A stretch of DNA of 64,000 bases from Brenneria nigrifluens DSM 30175 = ATCC 13028 (GTDB lineage: Bacteria > Pseudomonadota > Gammaproteobacteria > Enterobacterales > Enterobacteriaceae). The stretch covers positions 3,844,001 through 3,908,000 of the forward strand of contig NZ_CP034036.1 in the NCBI RefSeq assembly GCF_005484965.1, read 5' to 3'. Of this stretch, positions 19,821-28,560 are shown piece by piece (the stretch's first letter is position 1; each line of letters begins with the position of its first letter). The notes beneath the pieces are model-generated. The model was not told the DNA's origin. It worked only from the letters and a program-made list of their open reading frames with translations, and searched no databases. Made by a program: the position numbers and the translations under genes.

Positions 19821-19975
19821 ACAATTTTCCGTGATTCATAAAACGCGCAAAATAATAGCACCGATATGCCGACAGATAAAAATTCTGCGCGCACTATCGC
19901 ACAATATCATTAACAATAGCGCAGACGCATGGCGGGGATTTCATTCCCTTTTACATCCGGTATAATGACGGCACT

Positions 19976-20458
19976 ATGACAAAGAAAAAAGCGTACAAAC
20001 CCGGCTCCGCCACCATTGCGCAAAACAAACGCGCCCGCCACGAGTACTTCATTGAAGAAGAATTTGAGGCCGGTCTTTCGTTGCAAGGTTGGGAAGTAAA
20101 ATCACTGCGTGCGGGCAAAGCCAATATCAGCGACAGCTACGTAACATTTATAAGCGGCGAAGCGTATCTGTTTGGCGCCACCATCACGCCGCTTAACGTT
20201 GCCTCTTCACATGTTGTCTGTGACCCGACGCGTACACGTAAACTGTTACTCAACAAACGGGAACTCGATTCTCTGATAGGGCGCGTCAGCCGTGAAGGCT
20301 ACACCGTGGTGGCCCTATCAATGTACTGGAAAAACGCCTGGAGCAAAGTCAAAATTGGCGTAGCGAAAGGCAAGAAAGATCACGACAAGCGTGATGACAT
20401 CAAAGAGCGTGAATGGAAATTAGACAAAGCCCGTATCATGAAGAACGCAAACCGCTAA
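19976..20458 (+). CDS. smpB: SmpB, tmRNA-binding protein
   Basis: A 160-residue basic protein (E. coli length 160) with an OB-fold core: NKRARHEYFIEEEFEAGLSLQGWEVKSLR, KANISDSYV, RKLLLNKRELDSLIG and the C-terminal helix region KKDHDKRDDIKEREWKLDKARIMKNANR. It delivers tmRNA to stalled ribosomes for trans-translation. The tmRNA gene ssrA follows 50 bp downstream, the classic pairing. Confidence 0.97.
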   Translation: MTKKKAYKPGSATIAQNKRARHEYFIEEEFEAGLSLQGWEVKSLRAGKANISDSYVTFISGEAYLFGATITPLNVASSHVVCDPTRTRKLLLNKRELDSLIGRVSREGYTVVALSMYWKNAWSKVKIGVAKGKKDHDKRDDIKEREWKLDKARIMKNANR

Positions 20459-20487
20459 GCCGGTGGCTTAAGTGATATAAGTTCTGG

Positions 20488-20493
20488 TATACT
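20488..20493 (+). promoter_or_regulatory. Probable -10 element of the ssrA promoter
   Basis: TATACT lies about 15 bases before the mature tmRNA 5' end, which fits a precursor with a short leader. No good -35 box is visible. Confidence 0.45.
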
Positions 20494-20508
20494 GGCGACA
20501 GTTTCTTG

Positions 20509-20872
20509 GGGGCTGATTCTGGATTCGACGGGATTTGCAAAGCCCAAGGTGCATGCCGAGGGGCGGTTGGCCTCGTAAAAAGCCGCAAAAAAATAGTCGC
20601 AAACGACGAAAACTACGCCCTAGCAGCTTAATAACCTGCTAAGAGCCCTCTCTCCCTAGCCTCCGCTCTTAGGACGGGGATCAAGAGAGGTCAAACCCAA
20701 AAGAGATCGCGTGGATGTCCTGCCTGGGGCTGAAGCGTTAAATTCAATCAGGCTAGTTTGTCAATGGCGTGTCTGTCCGCAGTTGGCCGGCGAATGTAAA
20801 GACTAGACTAAGCATGTAGTGCCGACGGTAGAGTAATTCCGGACGGGGGTTCAAATCCCCCCAGCTCCACCA
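20509..20872 (+). ncRNA. ssrA: Transfer-messenger RNA (tmRNA)
   Basis: The 5' end GGGGCTGATTCTGGATTCGA pairs with CAGCTCC at the 3' end, which carries an encoded CCA (20870-20872), giving a tRNA-Ala-like acceptor. The T-arm GGGGTTCAAATCCCC precedes it. The total of about 364 nt equals the enterobacterial size. The tag frame starts at GCA 20599 and encodes ANDENYALAA followed by TAA TAA, identical to the E. coli tag. Pseudoknot arms such as GAGCCCTCTCTCC and AAGAGAGGTC are visible. It rescues stalled ribosomes together with SmpB. The 3' end is a frequent integration site for islands, and a broken integrase lies just downstream. Confidence 0.98.
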
Positions 20873-20914
20873 ATTTAGACACCGGTTATTACCAGATAAG
20901 GCCGGTGAAGTATG

Positions 20915-20950
20915 AAAAAACCGCATGGCGCAAGCCCTGCGGTTTTTTTT
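20915..20950 (+). terminator. Terminator of ssrA
   Basis: An 11-bp stem AAAAAACCGCA (20915-20925) / TGCGGTTTTTT (20938-20948) ends in a run of eight T, 42 bp after the tmRNA 3' end. Confidence 0.88.
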
Positions 20951-20998
20951 ACGTCTGCTGGGTGCGGATACTATGGCGATCCTGTGACTTCCACAACT

Positions 20999-21042
20999 TT
21001 TAGGTACCCGAAAGGCAAGTACCCATCCAATGGGTACCTAAA
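20999..21042 (+). promoter_or_regulatory. Inverted and repeated GGTACC arms before the integrase remnant
   Basis: TTTAGGTACCC (20999-21009) is inverted as GGGTACCTAAA (21032-21042), and a third copy of GTACCC lies between them (21019-21024). Repeats of this kind lie in front of P4-type island integrases, where they serve as self-operator or arm sites. This assignment is inferred from position only. Confidence 0.5.
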
Positions 21043-21056
21043 TGATGGAGGTATCT

Positions 21057-21426
21057 ATGGCACGGTTAACAAAACGCCTCACCGATACGGAGATCAAAGC
21101 CGCCAAGCCACAGGATGCGGATTACACACTGCATGACGGCGACGGTCTGCAACTGCTAATTAAAAGCAGCGGCAGGAAGGTCTGGCAGATGCGCGACTAC
21201 CGGCCTTTAACCAAAAAGCGCGCCAAACTGATTTTCGGGCCTTATCCCGAAGTCACTTTGGCAACGCCGTACAGCGGTCCGCGTCCTGCTGGTAAAAGAT
21301 ATTGACCCTTATGAACACCAGCTTTCATTGCGCAAGCAAGCGCTGGAAGCCGAAGCATCGCCCTCCGCGGCATATTTTTTTGACGATGGTTTCGCCCGCA
21401 AACTGGATTTTAAGGCGCATCCTTAG
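21057..21426 (+). pseudogene. Broken P4-type integrase (N-terminal arm-binding domain only)
   Basis: The ATG at 21057, preceded by GGAGG, starts MARLTKRLTDTEIKAAKP and continues YTLHDGDGLQLLIKSSGRKVWQMRDY and GPYPEVTLA. This is the DUF4102-type arm-DNA-binding domain of P4-family tyrosine integrases. Right after GPYPEVTLA the frame is lost. The family-like continuation LLVKDIDPYEHQLSLRKQALEAEA is found in another frame (about 21270-21426) and ends at a stop. The catalytic tyrosine recombinase domain is missing. The position behind ssrA marks an abandoned island insertion. No second copy of the ssrA 3' end is visible nearby. Confidence 0.88.
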
Positions 21427-21453
21427 CACGCCAAAGGCTTGGCGGCCTGTTGT

Positions 21454-22089
21454 TCACATCGCCTGAGCGGTCAGCAGATCAACGTCGCTCGCGCCGGCGA
21501 CGCGCTCGATATAAGCGGCGACGTTCGGACCGAAGCCAACGCCTTGCACAAGGGTCAGTGAGCGGAGGATGGGGAACAGAATAAAATCGCTGGTGGAGAT
21601 ATCCCGTTTATGCGCCAGCAACTGCTCAAGCTGCACGAGCTGTTGCTGAACCTGGGATAGCAGCGCGGGGGTGTCGGCCAGCAGCGCGTTCAGGTCGCCG
21701 AAGGCTTTTTCTTCCCGTTGCCGGTAAGCCGTGCGGGCTTCCCCGGTAGCGAGTTCTTTAAAATCAGCCCTGGTGAAACGCGGCACCGCCAGTTTGAAAA
21801 CCGCGCCGGAGGTGGCCTGGCACCAGGCTTCAATCGCGGGATCGACGGGTTTATCCGCAATTAAAGGCGCTTTCAGGCTATCGATATAGTGAACGATATC
21901 CATACTTTCCGGCATAAAGCCGCCATCGTCTTTTTGCAGAATAGGCGCCACCTTACGTCCGACCATACGCGTCGGGGTTGCAACGTCTCCCTCCATAAGG
22001 ACGGACAGTTCAAACGGAATCTCCTTTAGCCCGAAAATCATTCTGGCCCTGACGCAAAACGGACAGTGTTCATAGATAAAAAGTTTCAT
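21454..22089 (-). CDS. grxB: Glutaredoxin 2
   Basis: A 211-residue GST-like glutaredoxin starting MKLFIYEHCPFCVRARMIFG. The redox motif is CPFC (Cys9/Cys12), where E. coli has CPYC. The GST-type N-terminal domain continues with PTRMVGRKVAPILQKDDG and PESMDIVHYID, and the C-terminal all-helical domain ends LTLVQGVGFGPNVAAYI...VDLLTAQAM. It reduces protein and mixed disulfides with glutathione in the cytoplasm. It stands alone between the integrase remnant and pphA. Confidence 0.93.
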   Translation of the reverse strand: MKLFIYEHCPFCVRARMIFGLKEIPFELSVLMEGDVATPTRMVGRKVAPILQKDDGGFMPESMDIVHYIDSLKAPLIADKPVDPAIEAWCQATSGAVFKLAVPRFTRADFKELATGEARTAYRQREEKAFGDLNALLADTPALLSQVQQQLVQLEQLLAHKRDISTSDFILFPILRSLTLVQGVGFGPNVAAYIERVAGASDVDLLTAQAM

Positions 22090-22225
22090 TGCATAGCCCC
22101 TTGATGATGTAAAACGTCAGGATACGGCTTTATCCCAACACCATATCGTCAGAGTAATACCAGCAATAAGCGGTGGTAAAGAAAATGTAGCCCGATAGTT
22201 GCGGCGCCGGCGGCGTTATTTACCT

Positions 22226-22873
22226 TCAGCGCAGTTCGATTAACGTCAGCGGGCCGCCGAATACCGCGCCGGTATCGATGTAGAGCTGGTTAAAAAATAT
22301 CAGGGGTTTGTGAAGCGGCGTATGGCCGAAGATAAGCAGATGCGCGCCGGCGATGCGCTGGCCCTTCCCCGCCATGGCTCGGGTGATGCGGGTTCGCCCC
22401 CAGACCAGCTCATCCGCATCGACCGCCTTGCCGAACGCATAGTTATCCGACGGATAATCCGCATGAGCAATCACATAGCGGCGGCCGCCGATGTTCACCT
22501 CGATAACCAGCGGCAACCGCGCCGTACGGGCTATCCGCCGCGCCGCTAATGGTTGATCCGCTTGATTGAGCGCGGCATACCAGGAACCGCCATTGCGCGA
22601 CCACAACCAGCCGTTGTCCTCATTCAGCGCCTCACGCGCCATTTGCTCATGATTGCCGCACACGGCGGTAAACCAGGGGGCATCCAGCAACGCCAGGCAG
22701 GCCATGCTTTCGGGCCCGCGATCGATCAGATCGCCCACCGAGATCAGCAGATCGGTCTGGCGATTGAATTGCCGGGCGGCCAGCGCATCCAGCAATAGCT
22801 GGTGGCAGCCGTGGATATCGCCGACGACGAATATTTTCCGATAGTCATCCCCACTGATGGCGCGATACATCAA
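22226..22873 (-). CDS. pphA: PphA/PrpA-type metallophosphatase (serine/threonine protein phosphatase)
   Basis: A 215-residue PPP-family phosphatase with all metal-site motifs: GDIHGC (about 18-23), GDLIDRGPES, GNHEQM, the HADYP motif and GHTPLHKP, ending YIDTGAVFGGPLTLIEL. The length and the HADYP/DTGAVFGG pattern match E. coli PphA/PphB, which remove phosphate from Ser/Thr/Tyr and act in misfolded-protein signalling. PphA and PphB cannot be cleanly separated by eye. Confidence 0.85.
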   Translation of the reverse strand: MMYRAISGDDYRKIFVVGDIHGCHQLLLDALAARQFNRQTDLLISVGDLIDRGPESMACLALLDAPWFTAVCGNHEQMAREALNEDNGWLWSRNGGSWYAALNQADQPLAARRIARTARLPLVIEVNIGGRRYVIAHADYPSDNYAFGKAVDADELVWGRTRITRAMAGKGQRIAGAHLLIFGHTPLHKPLIFFNQLYIDTGAVFGGPLTLIELR

Positions 22874-22981
22874 TTTCTCACCTCCCGCTGCCGGACATTC
22901 GCCCTTGCTGCGCGTTGAGACAAGTATGGCACTAACACGCCGGGGGGAACGACTCTTCCGCGGGCTGATGCGGCGGCGTCA

Positions 22982-23296
22982 TTAAGTCCCTGCCGCTCCG
23001 CCGCTTGCGCGCGCAAGCTCGGGGAAAAGTCCGCGCAGCGTATCGGCGATGGCCTGTCGGTCATAACCCAGTTGCTGCAAAATAATGGCGACTTGCCGGG
23101 CGGAAATCGCATCCTGATACACCGAATGGAGCACATCGGCAATCATCCCGGGAGTAATCACGGAAATGAGGGAAATATCCTGCGCCGAACCGCCCCACGC
23201 CTGAAGGATATGCTCAAGCGCCTGTTCCGGGGTCATGCCCTGTTCATGTAGCGACGCCACCACCGCGATCAGCTTATCTTTTATTTCATTCGCCAA
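22982..23296 (-). CDS. Small conserved-looking protein of unknown function
   Basis: A 104-residue acidic helical protein starting MANEIKDKLIAVVASLHEQGMTPEQALEHIL. A second similar helical unit follows (SARQVAIILQQLGYDRQAIADTLRGLF), so it may consist of two related helix-turn modules. There is no signal peptide, membrane segment or recognised motif. The start is supported by GGAG-like sequence upstream (minus-strand AGGAGCC near 23305). I do not recognise the family. It lies upstream of pphA on the same strand, separated by about 110 bp. Confidence 0.6.
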   Translation of the reverse strand: MANEIKDKLIAVVASLHEQGMTPEQALEHILQAWGGSAQDISLISVITPGMIADVLHSVYQDAISARQVAIILQQLGYDRQAIADTLRGLFPELARASGGAAGT

Positions 23297-23388
23297 CGTT
23301 TGGCTCCTTGATCAACGGGAGCTTCTCCTCAATCCCCGCCAACCGTCCATTTACCACAACCGGGAAACCTGTCCGGCTCCGGCTCGCC

Positions 23389-23403
23389 ACAACCTGAGGT
23401 TGT
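23389..23403. promoter_or_regulatory. Palindrome in the gap before the flavoprotein remnant
   Basis: ACAACCTGAGGTTGT is a perfect 15-base palindrome, overlapped by a second one, GGTTGTAGCAACC. It sits in the 340-bp gene-free stretch 23297-23636 and may be an old operator of the adjacent decayed genes. No other structure is evident in this gap. Confidence 0.35.
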
Positions 23404-23636
23404 AGCAACCACAAATAAAGGTTTTTTTCCAATATATCTCAGATGGTTATAGTGAAACCACCTCTTGTTATCCCCCGGAAGCCGTACCGATATCAGGGCG
23501 GATAGTCATTTGGACGCGTCCAGACCGTTTATCCGGCTGCATCAGGACTCTCTCTCATCATACAACATGCAGGCGATATCACCAGAAAACAGCACGAGGA
23601 TTAGGTATCCCCTTACCATAACAGGAAGACAACACT

Positions 23637-24227
23637 ATGAGCAGATTAAGAAAAAATACCGCTATCGGTTGCTTTCTTTTCATCTTCAGCCTCTCCCTCA
23701 GCTACGCGCAAGAGCGCAAAATGGAAACCGACGTTGTCGTCGTCGGATTCGGCGTGTCAGCCGCGGTGTCGGCGGCGGAAGCCGGACTGAAAGTCATTGC
23801 ACTGGAAAAACAGGCGATAGACGGCGGCAGTTCCAACTTTGCCGAAGGACTCTTTGGCGTCAACACCGACCAAACCCGTAAAAACTCAGTCGCCATAACC
23901 GCCGAGGAGGCCTACCGCACCGCAATGGAGTTCAATCAGTCCTACCGGGTGAATCCCGCGCTGGTGAAAAGGTATCTGGAGGAATCCGCCGCCACGATCC
24001 GCTGGCTGGAAAAACAGGGCGTCAGAACCGGGATGGGCGTCATTATTCCGGTGATGAAGAAACTCACCAATGTGAAAAAAGAGATCGACAACGCCATCAG
24101 CGCGGGCAGCGCCAAGGTCATGAAGGCCAGCTCGCTGGACGATCTGGCCAAAAATATCGCTGTCGATCCCAAACGACTGAAAGCGTCCGTCACCCGCTAT
24201 AACCAGATCATGATTTGGTCACGCTGA
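23637..24227 (+). pseudogene. Remnant of a secreted FAD-dependent reductase (fumarate-reductase flavoprotein family)
   Basis: The first 140 residues are intact: a signal peptide ending at SLSYAQ, then the FAD-binding GFGVSAAVSAAEAG motif (usually GxGxxG), LEKQAIDGGSSNFAEGLFG and EFNQSYRVNPALVKRYLEESAATIRWLE. This is typical of flavocytochrome-c/urocanate-type reductases of about 500 residues. The segment KASSLDDLAKNIAVDPKRLKASVTRYNQ, which belongs near the end of such proteins, follows almost at once. About 300 residues, including the catalytic core, have been deleted. The reading frame then runs into a LysR remnant. Confidence 0.8.
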
Positions 24228-24433
24228 ACAAAGGCGTTTTTGTGTTTGTCGAAGGGCTGGCCCGTCCTTTGTTACGTGAGGACATGGTGTGTATTCCCCT
24301 GTTGGACAGCGGCATGAAATGGGATATCAGTCTGATCGTCGGCCATGAGTCCTCGGCGTTTTCACCGAGGCTGCTCAATTTCGTTAGCCGTTTTCAGCAG
24401 GAAATCGGCGGCACCTGCCCATTACTTATCTGA
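24206..24433 (+). pseudogene. C-terminal remnant of a LysR-family regulator
   Basis: About 75 codons with LNKGVFVFVEGLARPLLREDMVCIPLLD and WDISLIVGHESSAFSPRLLNFVSRFQQEIG resemble the end of a LysR co-inducer-binding domain. The start (24203-24215) is fused directly to the tail of the flavoprotein remnant in another frame, so one deletion probably joined the two. No helix-turn-helix part remains. Confidence 0.65.
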
Positions 24434-24633
24434 AATCACGCGTCTTTTCGCCCGCTTGCGCTGAAAATGCTCAGGAGACGGCAATTACCCGCTACCGGTG
24501 TATAATATGCGCAAATATTAAAAATAGTTTGAAACAACTCCGCCAACATTGAGTCATTCTCTTCGTTCTTTGAGATGCGATAATTCCCCAAATAAAAAAT
24601 CGAATTTCATTCTGTGAGCAAAAAGGCCAAGCC

Positions 24634-27600
24634 ATGATCACCACCGACGGTAACAACACAGTCGCTTCTGTCGCCTGGCGGACAAACGAAGTCATCGCCA
24701 TCTATCCTATTACGCCCAGTTCCACCATGGCCGAGCAGGCGGCGGCCTGGTCGAGCGACGGAGGAAAGAATATATGGGGAGACACGCCGCGCGTGGTTGA
24801 AATGCAGTCGGAAGGCGGGGCGATAGCCGCCGTGCACGGCGCGTTGCAAACCGGCTCTCTGGCGACCACCTTTACCTCGTCGCAGGGATTGCTGCTGATG
24901 ATCCCCTCGTTGTATAAACTGGCCGGCGAACTGACGCCTTTTGTGCTGCACGTGGCCGCCCGTACGGTGGCGACCCACGCGCTGTCCATTTTCTGCGACC
25001 ACTCCGACGTAATGGCCGTACGCCAGACCGGCTGCGCCATGCTCTGCGCCAGCAACGTGCAGGAAGCGCAGGATTTCGCCCTGATCGCGCAGATAGCCAG
25101 CCTGAACAGCCGATTGCCGTTTATCCACTTTTTCGACGGTTTCCGCACGTCGCATGAAATCAACAAGATTGAACCGCTAAGCGATGACGCGCTGCGCCGG
25201 CTGCTGCCCCGGCAGGCGATTGATGCGCATCGTGAGCGAGCGCTTACACCCGAACATCCGGTGATCCGCGGCACCGCCTCCAACCCGGATACCTTCTTCC
25301 AGGCGCGCGAAGCCGCCAACCCCTGGTATAACGCCGCCTGCCGGCACGTTGAACAGGCGATGAACGACTTCGCCGACGTCACCGGGCGGCAGTACCGGCC
25401 GTTTGAGTACTACGGCCATCCCGAAGCCACCCGGGTTATCGTGCTGATGGGGTCCGGCGTCGGCACCGTTGAAGAAGTGGTCGATACGCTGCTGACGCGC
25501 GGTGAAAAGGTCGGCGTGGTCAAGATTCGCCTGTATCGTCCGTTTTCAGCCAGGCATTTGCTGGCGGTTATTCCGCAGACGGCGCAAAACATCGCCGTGC
25601 TGGATCGCACCAAGGAACCAGGCGCGCTGGCGGAGCCGCTCTATCTGGACGTGATGACCTCGCTGGCCGAGGCGTTCACCAACGGTGAGCGCCCACAGAT
25701 GCCCCGCGTCATCGGCGGACGTTACGGTCTGTCGTCCAAGGAGTTCACCCCGCAGTGCGTACAGGCCGTTTTCAATGAGTTAGCGATTGCTAACCCGCGG
25801 TCGCGCTTCACGGTTGGTATCTACGATGATGTGACCAACCTGTCGCTGCCGCTGCCCATCGAGCATCTGCCGGGCAGCGCCTCGCTGGAAGCGCTGTTCT
25901 ACGGGCTGGGCAGCGACGGTACGGTATCGGCCGCCAAAAACTCGATTAAAATCGTCGGCGACGCCACCCCGATGTTCGTGCAGGGCTACTTTGTCTACGA
26001 CTCCAAAAAGGCCGGCAGCCTGACCGTATCCCATATGCGCGTCGGCCCTCACCCCATCAACTCCGCGTACCTGATCGATCAGGCGGATTTCGTCGCCTGT
26101 CACCAGTGGCAGTTTATCGACAAGTACAGCATGGTCGAGCGGCTGAAGCCCGGCGGCGTATTTCTGATTAACGCCCCTTACGCCAGCGACGATTTGTGGC
26201 ATCGCCTGCCGCAGGAAGTACAGGCCGGCTTAAACCAGCGTCAGGCGCGGGTTTACTGTATCAACGCGGCGAAAATCGCCCGCGAATGCCAGTTGGGCGC
26301 GCGCATTAATACCGTGATGCAGATGGCGTTCTTTCACCTGTCGCAGATCCTGCCGGGCGAAGAGGCGGTGGAAAAACTGCGCACGGCGATCGCCAAAAGC
26401 TACGGCAGCAAAGGCCAGGAGCTGGTTGAACGCAACTGGCGGGCGCTGAACGCCACGCTGGAGGCCCTGGCCGCCGTGCCGCTGGAAGCGGTCAATGCGC
26501 ACAGCCCGCAGCGGCCGCCGGTGGTTTCCGACGCCGCCCCCGACTTTGTGAAAACGGTGACCGCCGCCATGCTGGCCGGATTAGGCGATACCCTGCCGGT
26601 TTCCGCCCTGCCGCCCGACGGCACCTGGCCGACCGGCACCACCAAGTGGGAAAAACGTAATATCGCCGAGGCGATCCCGCTGTGGCAGCCGCAGTTGTGT
26701 ACCCAGTGCAACCACTGCGTCGCCGCCTGCCCGCACTCCGCCATCCGCGCCAAGGTGGTGCCGGCCGAGGCAATGGAATACGCGCCGGCGTCGCTGCAGT
26801 CGCTGGATGTCAAAGCCCGCGATATGCGCGGCCAGAAATATGTGTTGCAGGTGGCGCCGGAAGACTGCACCGGCTGTAACCTGTGCGTGGAAGTCTGCCC
26901 GGCGAAAGATCGCCAGGATCCGACGATCAAAGCCATCAATATGGAATCCCGGCTGGATAATCTGGCGGTCGAAAAAGAGCACTTCGACTTCTTTATGACT
27001 CTGCCGGAAATCGACCGCTCCAGGCTGGAACGTATCGATATCCGCACTTCGCAGCTGATTTCACCGCTGTTTGAATATTCCGGCGCCTGCTCCGGCTGCG
27101 GCGAAACGCCGTATATCAAACTGCTGACGCAGCTGTATGGCGATCGTCTGCTGGTGGCCAACGCCACCGGCTGTTCGTCCATTTACGGCGGCAACCTGCC
27201 CACCACGCCGTGGACCACCGACGCCAACGGCCGCGGCCCGGCCTGGGCCAACTCCCTGTTTGAGGATAACGCCGAGTTCGGGCTGGGTTTCCGCCTGAGC
27301 GTCGACCAGCATCGCCAGCGCGCCGTGCGTTTACTGCACGACCTGGCGCCGCGGTTGCCGGCCGATTTGGTGGCGGCGTTGCAGGAAGAGGCCATCGCCC
27401 CGGAACTGCGCCGTCAGCAGATTGAGCAACTGCGAACCCTGTTGGCGACTATCGGCGGCGACAAGGCCGCCGCGCTGGCCGCCGCCGCGGATCATCTGGT
27501 GGATAAATCCATCTGGCTGATTGGCGGCGACGGCTGGGCTTACGACATCGGCTACGGCGGTCTGGATCACGTCATGAGCCTGAGCGAAAACGTTAACGTG

Positions 27601-28167
27601 CTGGTGCTGGATACCCAGTGCTACTCCAATACCGGCGGGCAGCAGTCTAAGGCCACCCCGCTGGGCGCGGTGACCAAGTTCGGTGAGAAAGGCAAACGCA
27701 AGGCGCGTAAAGATCTCGGCATTAGCGTGATGATGTACGGCCACGTTTATGTGGCGCAGATATCGCTGGGCGCACAGTTAAACCAGACGGTGAAAGCCAT
27801 TCAGGAGGCCGAGGCCTGGCCGGGTCCGTCGCTGATTATCGCCTACAGCCCCTGCGAAGAGCACGGCTATGATCTGGCGTTCAGCCACGACCAGATGCGC
27901 CAGTTGACCGCCACCGGCTTCTGGCCGCTCTACCGCTTCGATCCGCGTCGTACCGAAGAAGGCAAACCGGCGCTGGTGACGGACTCCCGGCCGCCGTCAA
28001 CCAGCCTGAGCGAAACCCTGCTGCACGAGCAGCGTTTCCGCCGCCTGAACAGCCTGATGCCGGAAGAAACGGCGCTGCTGTATGAAGAGGCCGAAGTGGA
28101 TCTGCGCCGCCGTTATGATTTTCTGACCATGATGGCGGGTAAAGCGGAGAAAAATCCGCAGGAGTAA
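24634..28167 (+). CDS. nifJ: NifJ (YdbK), pyruvate:flavodoxin/ferredoxin oxidoreductase
   Basis: An 1177-residue single-chain PFOR that oxidises pyruvate with CoA to acetyl-CoA and CO2 and reduces flavodoxin or ferredoxin. Domain I begins with the YPITPSS motif (24-30). The CoA-binding and gamma parts follow (VGPHPINSAYLIDQADFVACHQWQF). Two ferredoxin clusters are CTQCNHCVAACP (about 689) and CTGCNLCVEVCP (about 746). The C-terminal TPP domain has CSGCGETPY, NATGCSSIYGGN and GDGWAYDIGYGGLDHV (about 966). Length agrees with E. coli YdbK (1174). Its role in enterobacteria is oxidative-stress and flavodoxin-linked metabolism. No nif genes are near, so it need not serve nitrogen fixation. Confidence 0.96.
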   Translation: MITTDGNNTVASVAWRTNEVIAIYPITPSSTMAEQAAAWSSDGGKNIWGDTPRVVEMQSEGGAIAAVHGALQTGSLATTFTSSQGLLLMIPSLYKLAGELTPFVLHVAARTVATHALSIFCDHSDVMAVRQTGCAMLCASNVQEAQDFALIAQIASLNSRLPFIHFFDGFRTSHEINKIEPLSDDALRRLLPRQAIDAHRERALTPEHPVIRGTASNPDTFFQAREAANPWYNAACRHVEQAMNDFADVTGRQYRPFEYYGHPEATRVIVLMGSGVGTVEEVVDTLLTRGEKVGVVKIRLYRPFSARHLLAVIPQTAQNIAVLDRTKEPGALAEPLYLDVMTSLAEAFTNGERPQMPRVIGGRYGLSSKEFTPQCVQAVFNELAIANPRSRFTVGIYDDVTNLSLPLPIEHLPGSASLEALFYGLGSDGTVSAAKNSIKIVGDATPMFVQGYFVYDSKKAGSLTVSHMRVGPHPINSAYLIDQADFVACHQWQFIDKYSMVERLKPGGVFLINAPYASDDLWHRLPQEVQAGLNQRQARVYCINAAKIARECQLGARINTVMQMAFFHLSQILPGEEAVEKLRTAIAKSYGSKGQELVERNWRALNATLEALAAVPLEAVNAHSPQRPPVVSDAAPDFVKTVTAAMLAGLGDTLPVSALPPDGTWPTGTTKWEKRNIAEAIPLWQPQLCTQCNHCVAACPHSAIRAKVVPAEAMEYAPASLQSLDVKARDMRGQKYVLQVAPEDCTGCNLCVEVCPAKDRQDPTIKAINMESRLDNLAVEKEHFDFFMTLPEIDRSRLERIDIRTSQLISPLFEYSGACSGCGETPYIKLLTQLYGDRLLVANATGCSSIYGGNLPTTPWTTDANGRGPAWANSLFEDNAEFGLGFRLSVDQHRQRAVRLLHDLAPRLPADLVAALQEEAIAPELRRQQIEQLRTLLATIGGDKAAALAAAADHLVDKSIWLIGGDGWAYDIGYGGLDHVMSLSENVNVLVLDTQCYSNTGGQQSKATPLGAVTKFGEKGKRKARKDLGISVMMYGHVYVAQISLGAQLNQTVKAIQEAEAWPGPSLIIAYSPCEEHGYDLAFSHDQMRQLTATGFWPLYRFDPRRTEEGKPALVTDSRPPSTSLSETLLHEQRFRRLNSLMPEETALLYEEAEVDLRRRYDFLTMMAGKAEKNPQE

Positions 28168-28215
28168 TGAGAGGATAGCCATACGGATATCCTTTGCGAC
28201 AGGGTTCTAACCCCA

Positions 28216-28250
28216 CCCCAACCCTCCCCTTCGCAGGGGAGGCCGGGAAG
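28216..28250. repeat. Intergenic hairpin repeat after nifJ
   Basis: A perfect 8-bp stem CCTCCCCT (28223-28230) / AGGGGAGG (28235-28242) with loop TCGC sits in a C-rich context (CCCCACCCCAACCC before, GGGAAGGGT after). Elements with this CCCTCCCC...GGGGAGG shape are dispersed in many enterobacterial genomes. It lies between the convergent nifJ and the MqsA-like gene and could also slow transcription. Confidence 0.6.
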
Positions 28251-28269
28251 GGTCATTAATGTCAAAGCG

Positions 28270-28545
28270 CTAACCCGCAAATCCATTCCCGCCAGCGCGC
28301 TTCCGCTTTTTACGAACACGACTAATGTACGCCGGTTCAATTGTTTCTTTGATAACCGAATTTTTGAAAGCAACGACTTTTGCCAGGTACGACGCAGACT
28401 CGTCCTTGCTCATCGTGACTTCATTACAGATCGGACAGTGCAGCCCCTCTACGGCCGGCAACATGGTTTTTTTCCCGCGAAATGAGTAGGGCACATCTTT
28501 TGCTCCCTGTACCAGTTCGGCACCGCCGCAGTTAGGGCATTTCAT
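28270..28545 (-). CDS. MqsA/YgiT-type zinc-finger antitoxin lacking the DNA-binding domain
   Basis: A 91-residue protein that matches only the N-terminal zinc domain of MqsA. It has CPNCGG at the start, DVPYSFRGKKTMLPAVEGLHCPICNE with the second CxxC, and KDESASYLAKVVAFKNSVIKETIEPAYISRVRKK. MqsA (131 residues in E. coli) then continues with an XRE helix-turn-helix, but here the frame ends 11 residues later (RKRAGGNGFAG). The MqsR toxin gene that normally precedes mqsA is absent. An AAGGAG lies just before the ATG, and an MqsA-type operator lies 16 bp upstream. It may bind toxin but should not bind DNA alone. Confidence 0.85.
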   Translation of the reverse strand: MKCPNCGGAELVQGAKDVPYSFRGKKTMLPAVEGLHCPICNEVTMSKDESASYLAKVVAFKNSVIKETIEPAYISRVRKKRKRAGGNGFAG

Positions 28546-28560
28546 ATTATTTCTCCTTAA

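Noticed and set aside
20873..21453. Second copy of the ssrA 3' end as an attR site
   Set aside because: No duplicate of the CCAGCTCCACCA segment was found downstream within the accessory strip by eye.
24634..28167. Part of a nitrogen-fixation cluster
   Set aside because: nifJ is present but no other nif genes flank it; many non-fixing enterobacteria carry this gene.
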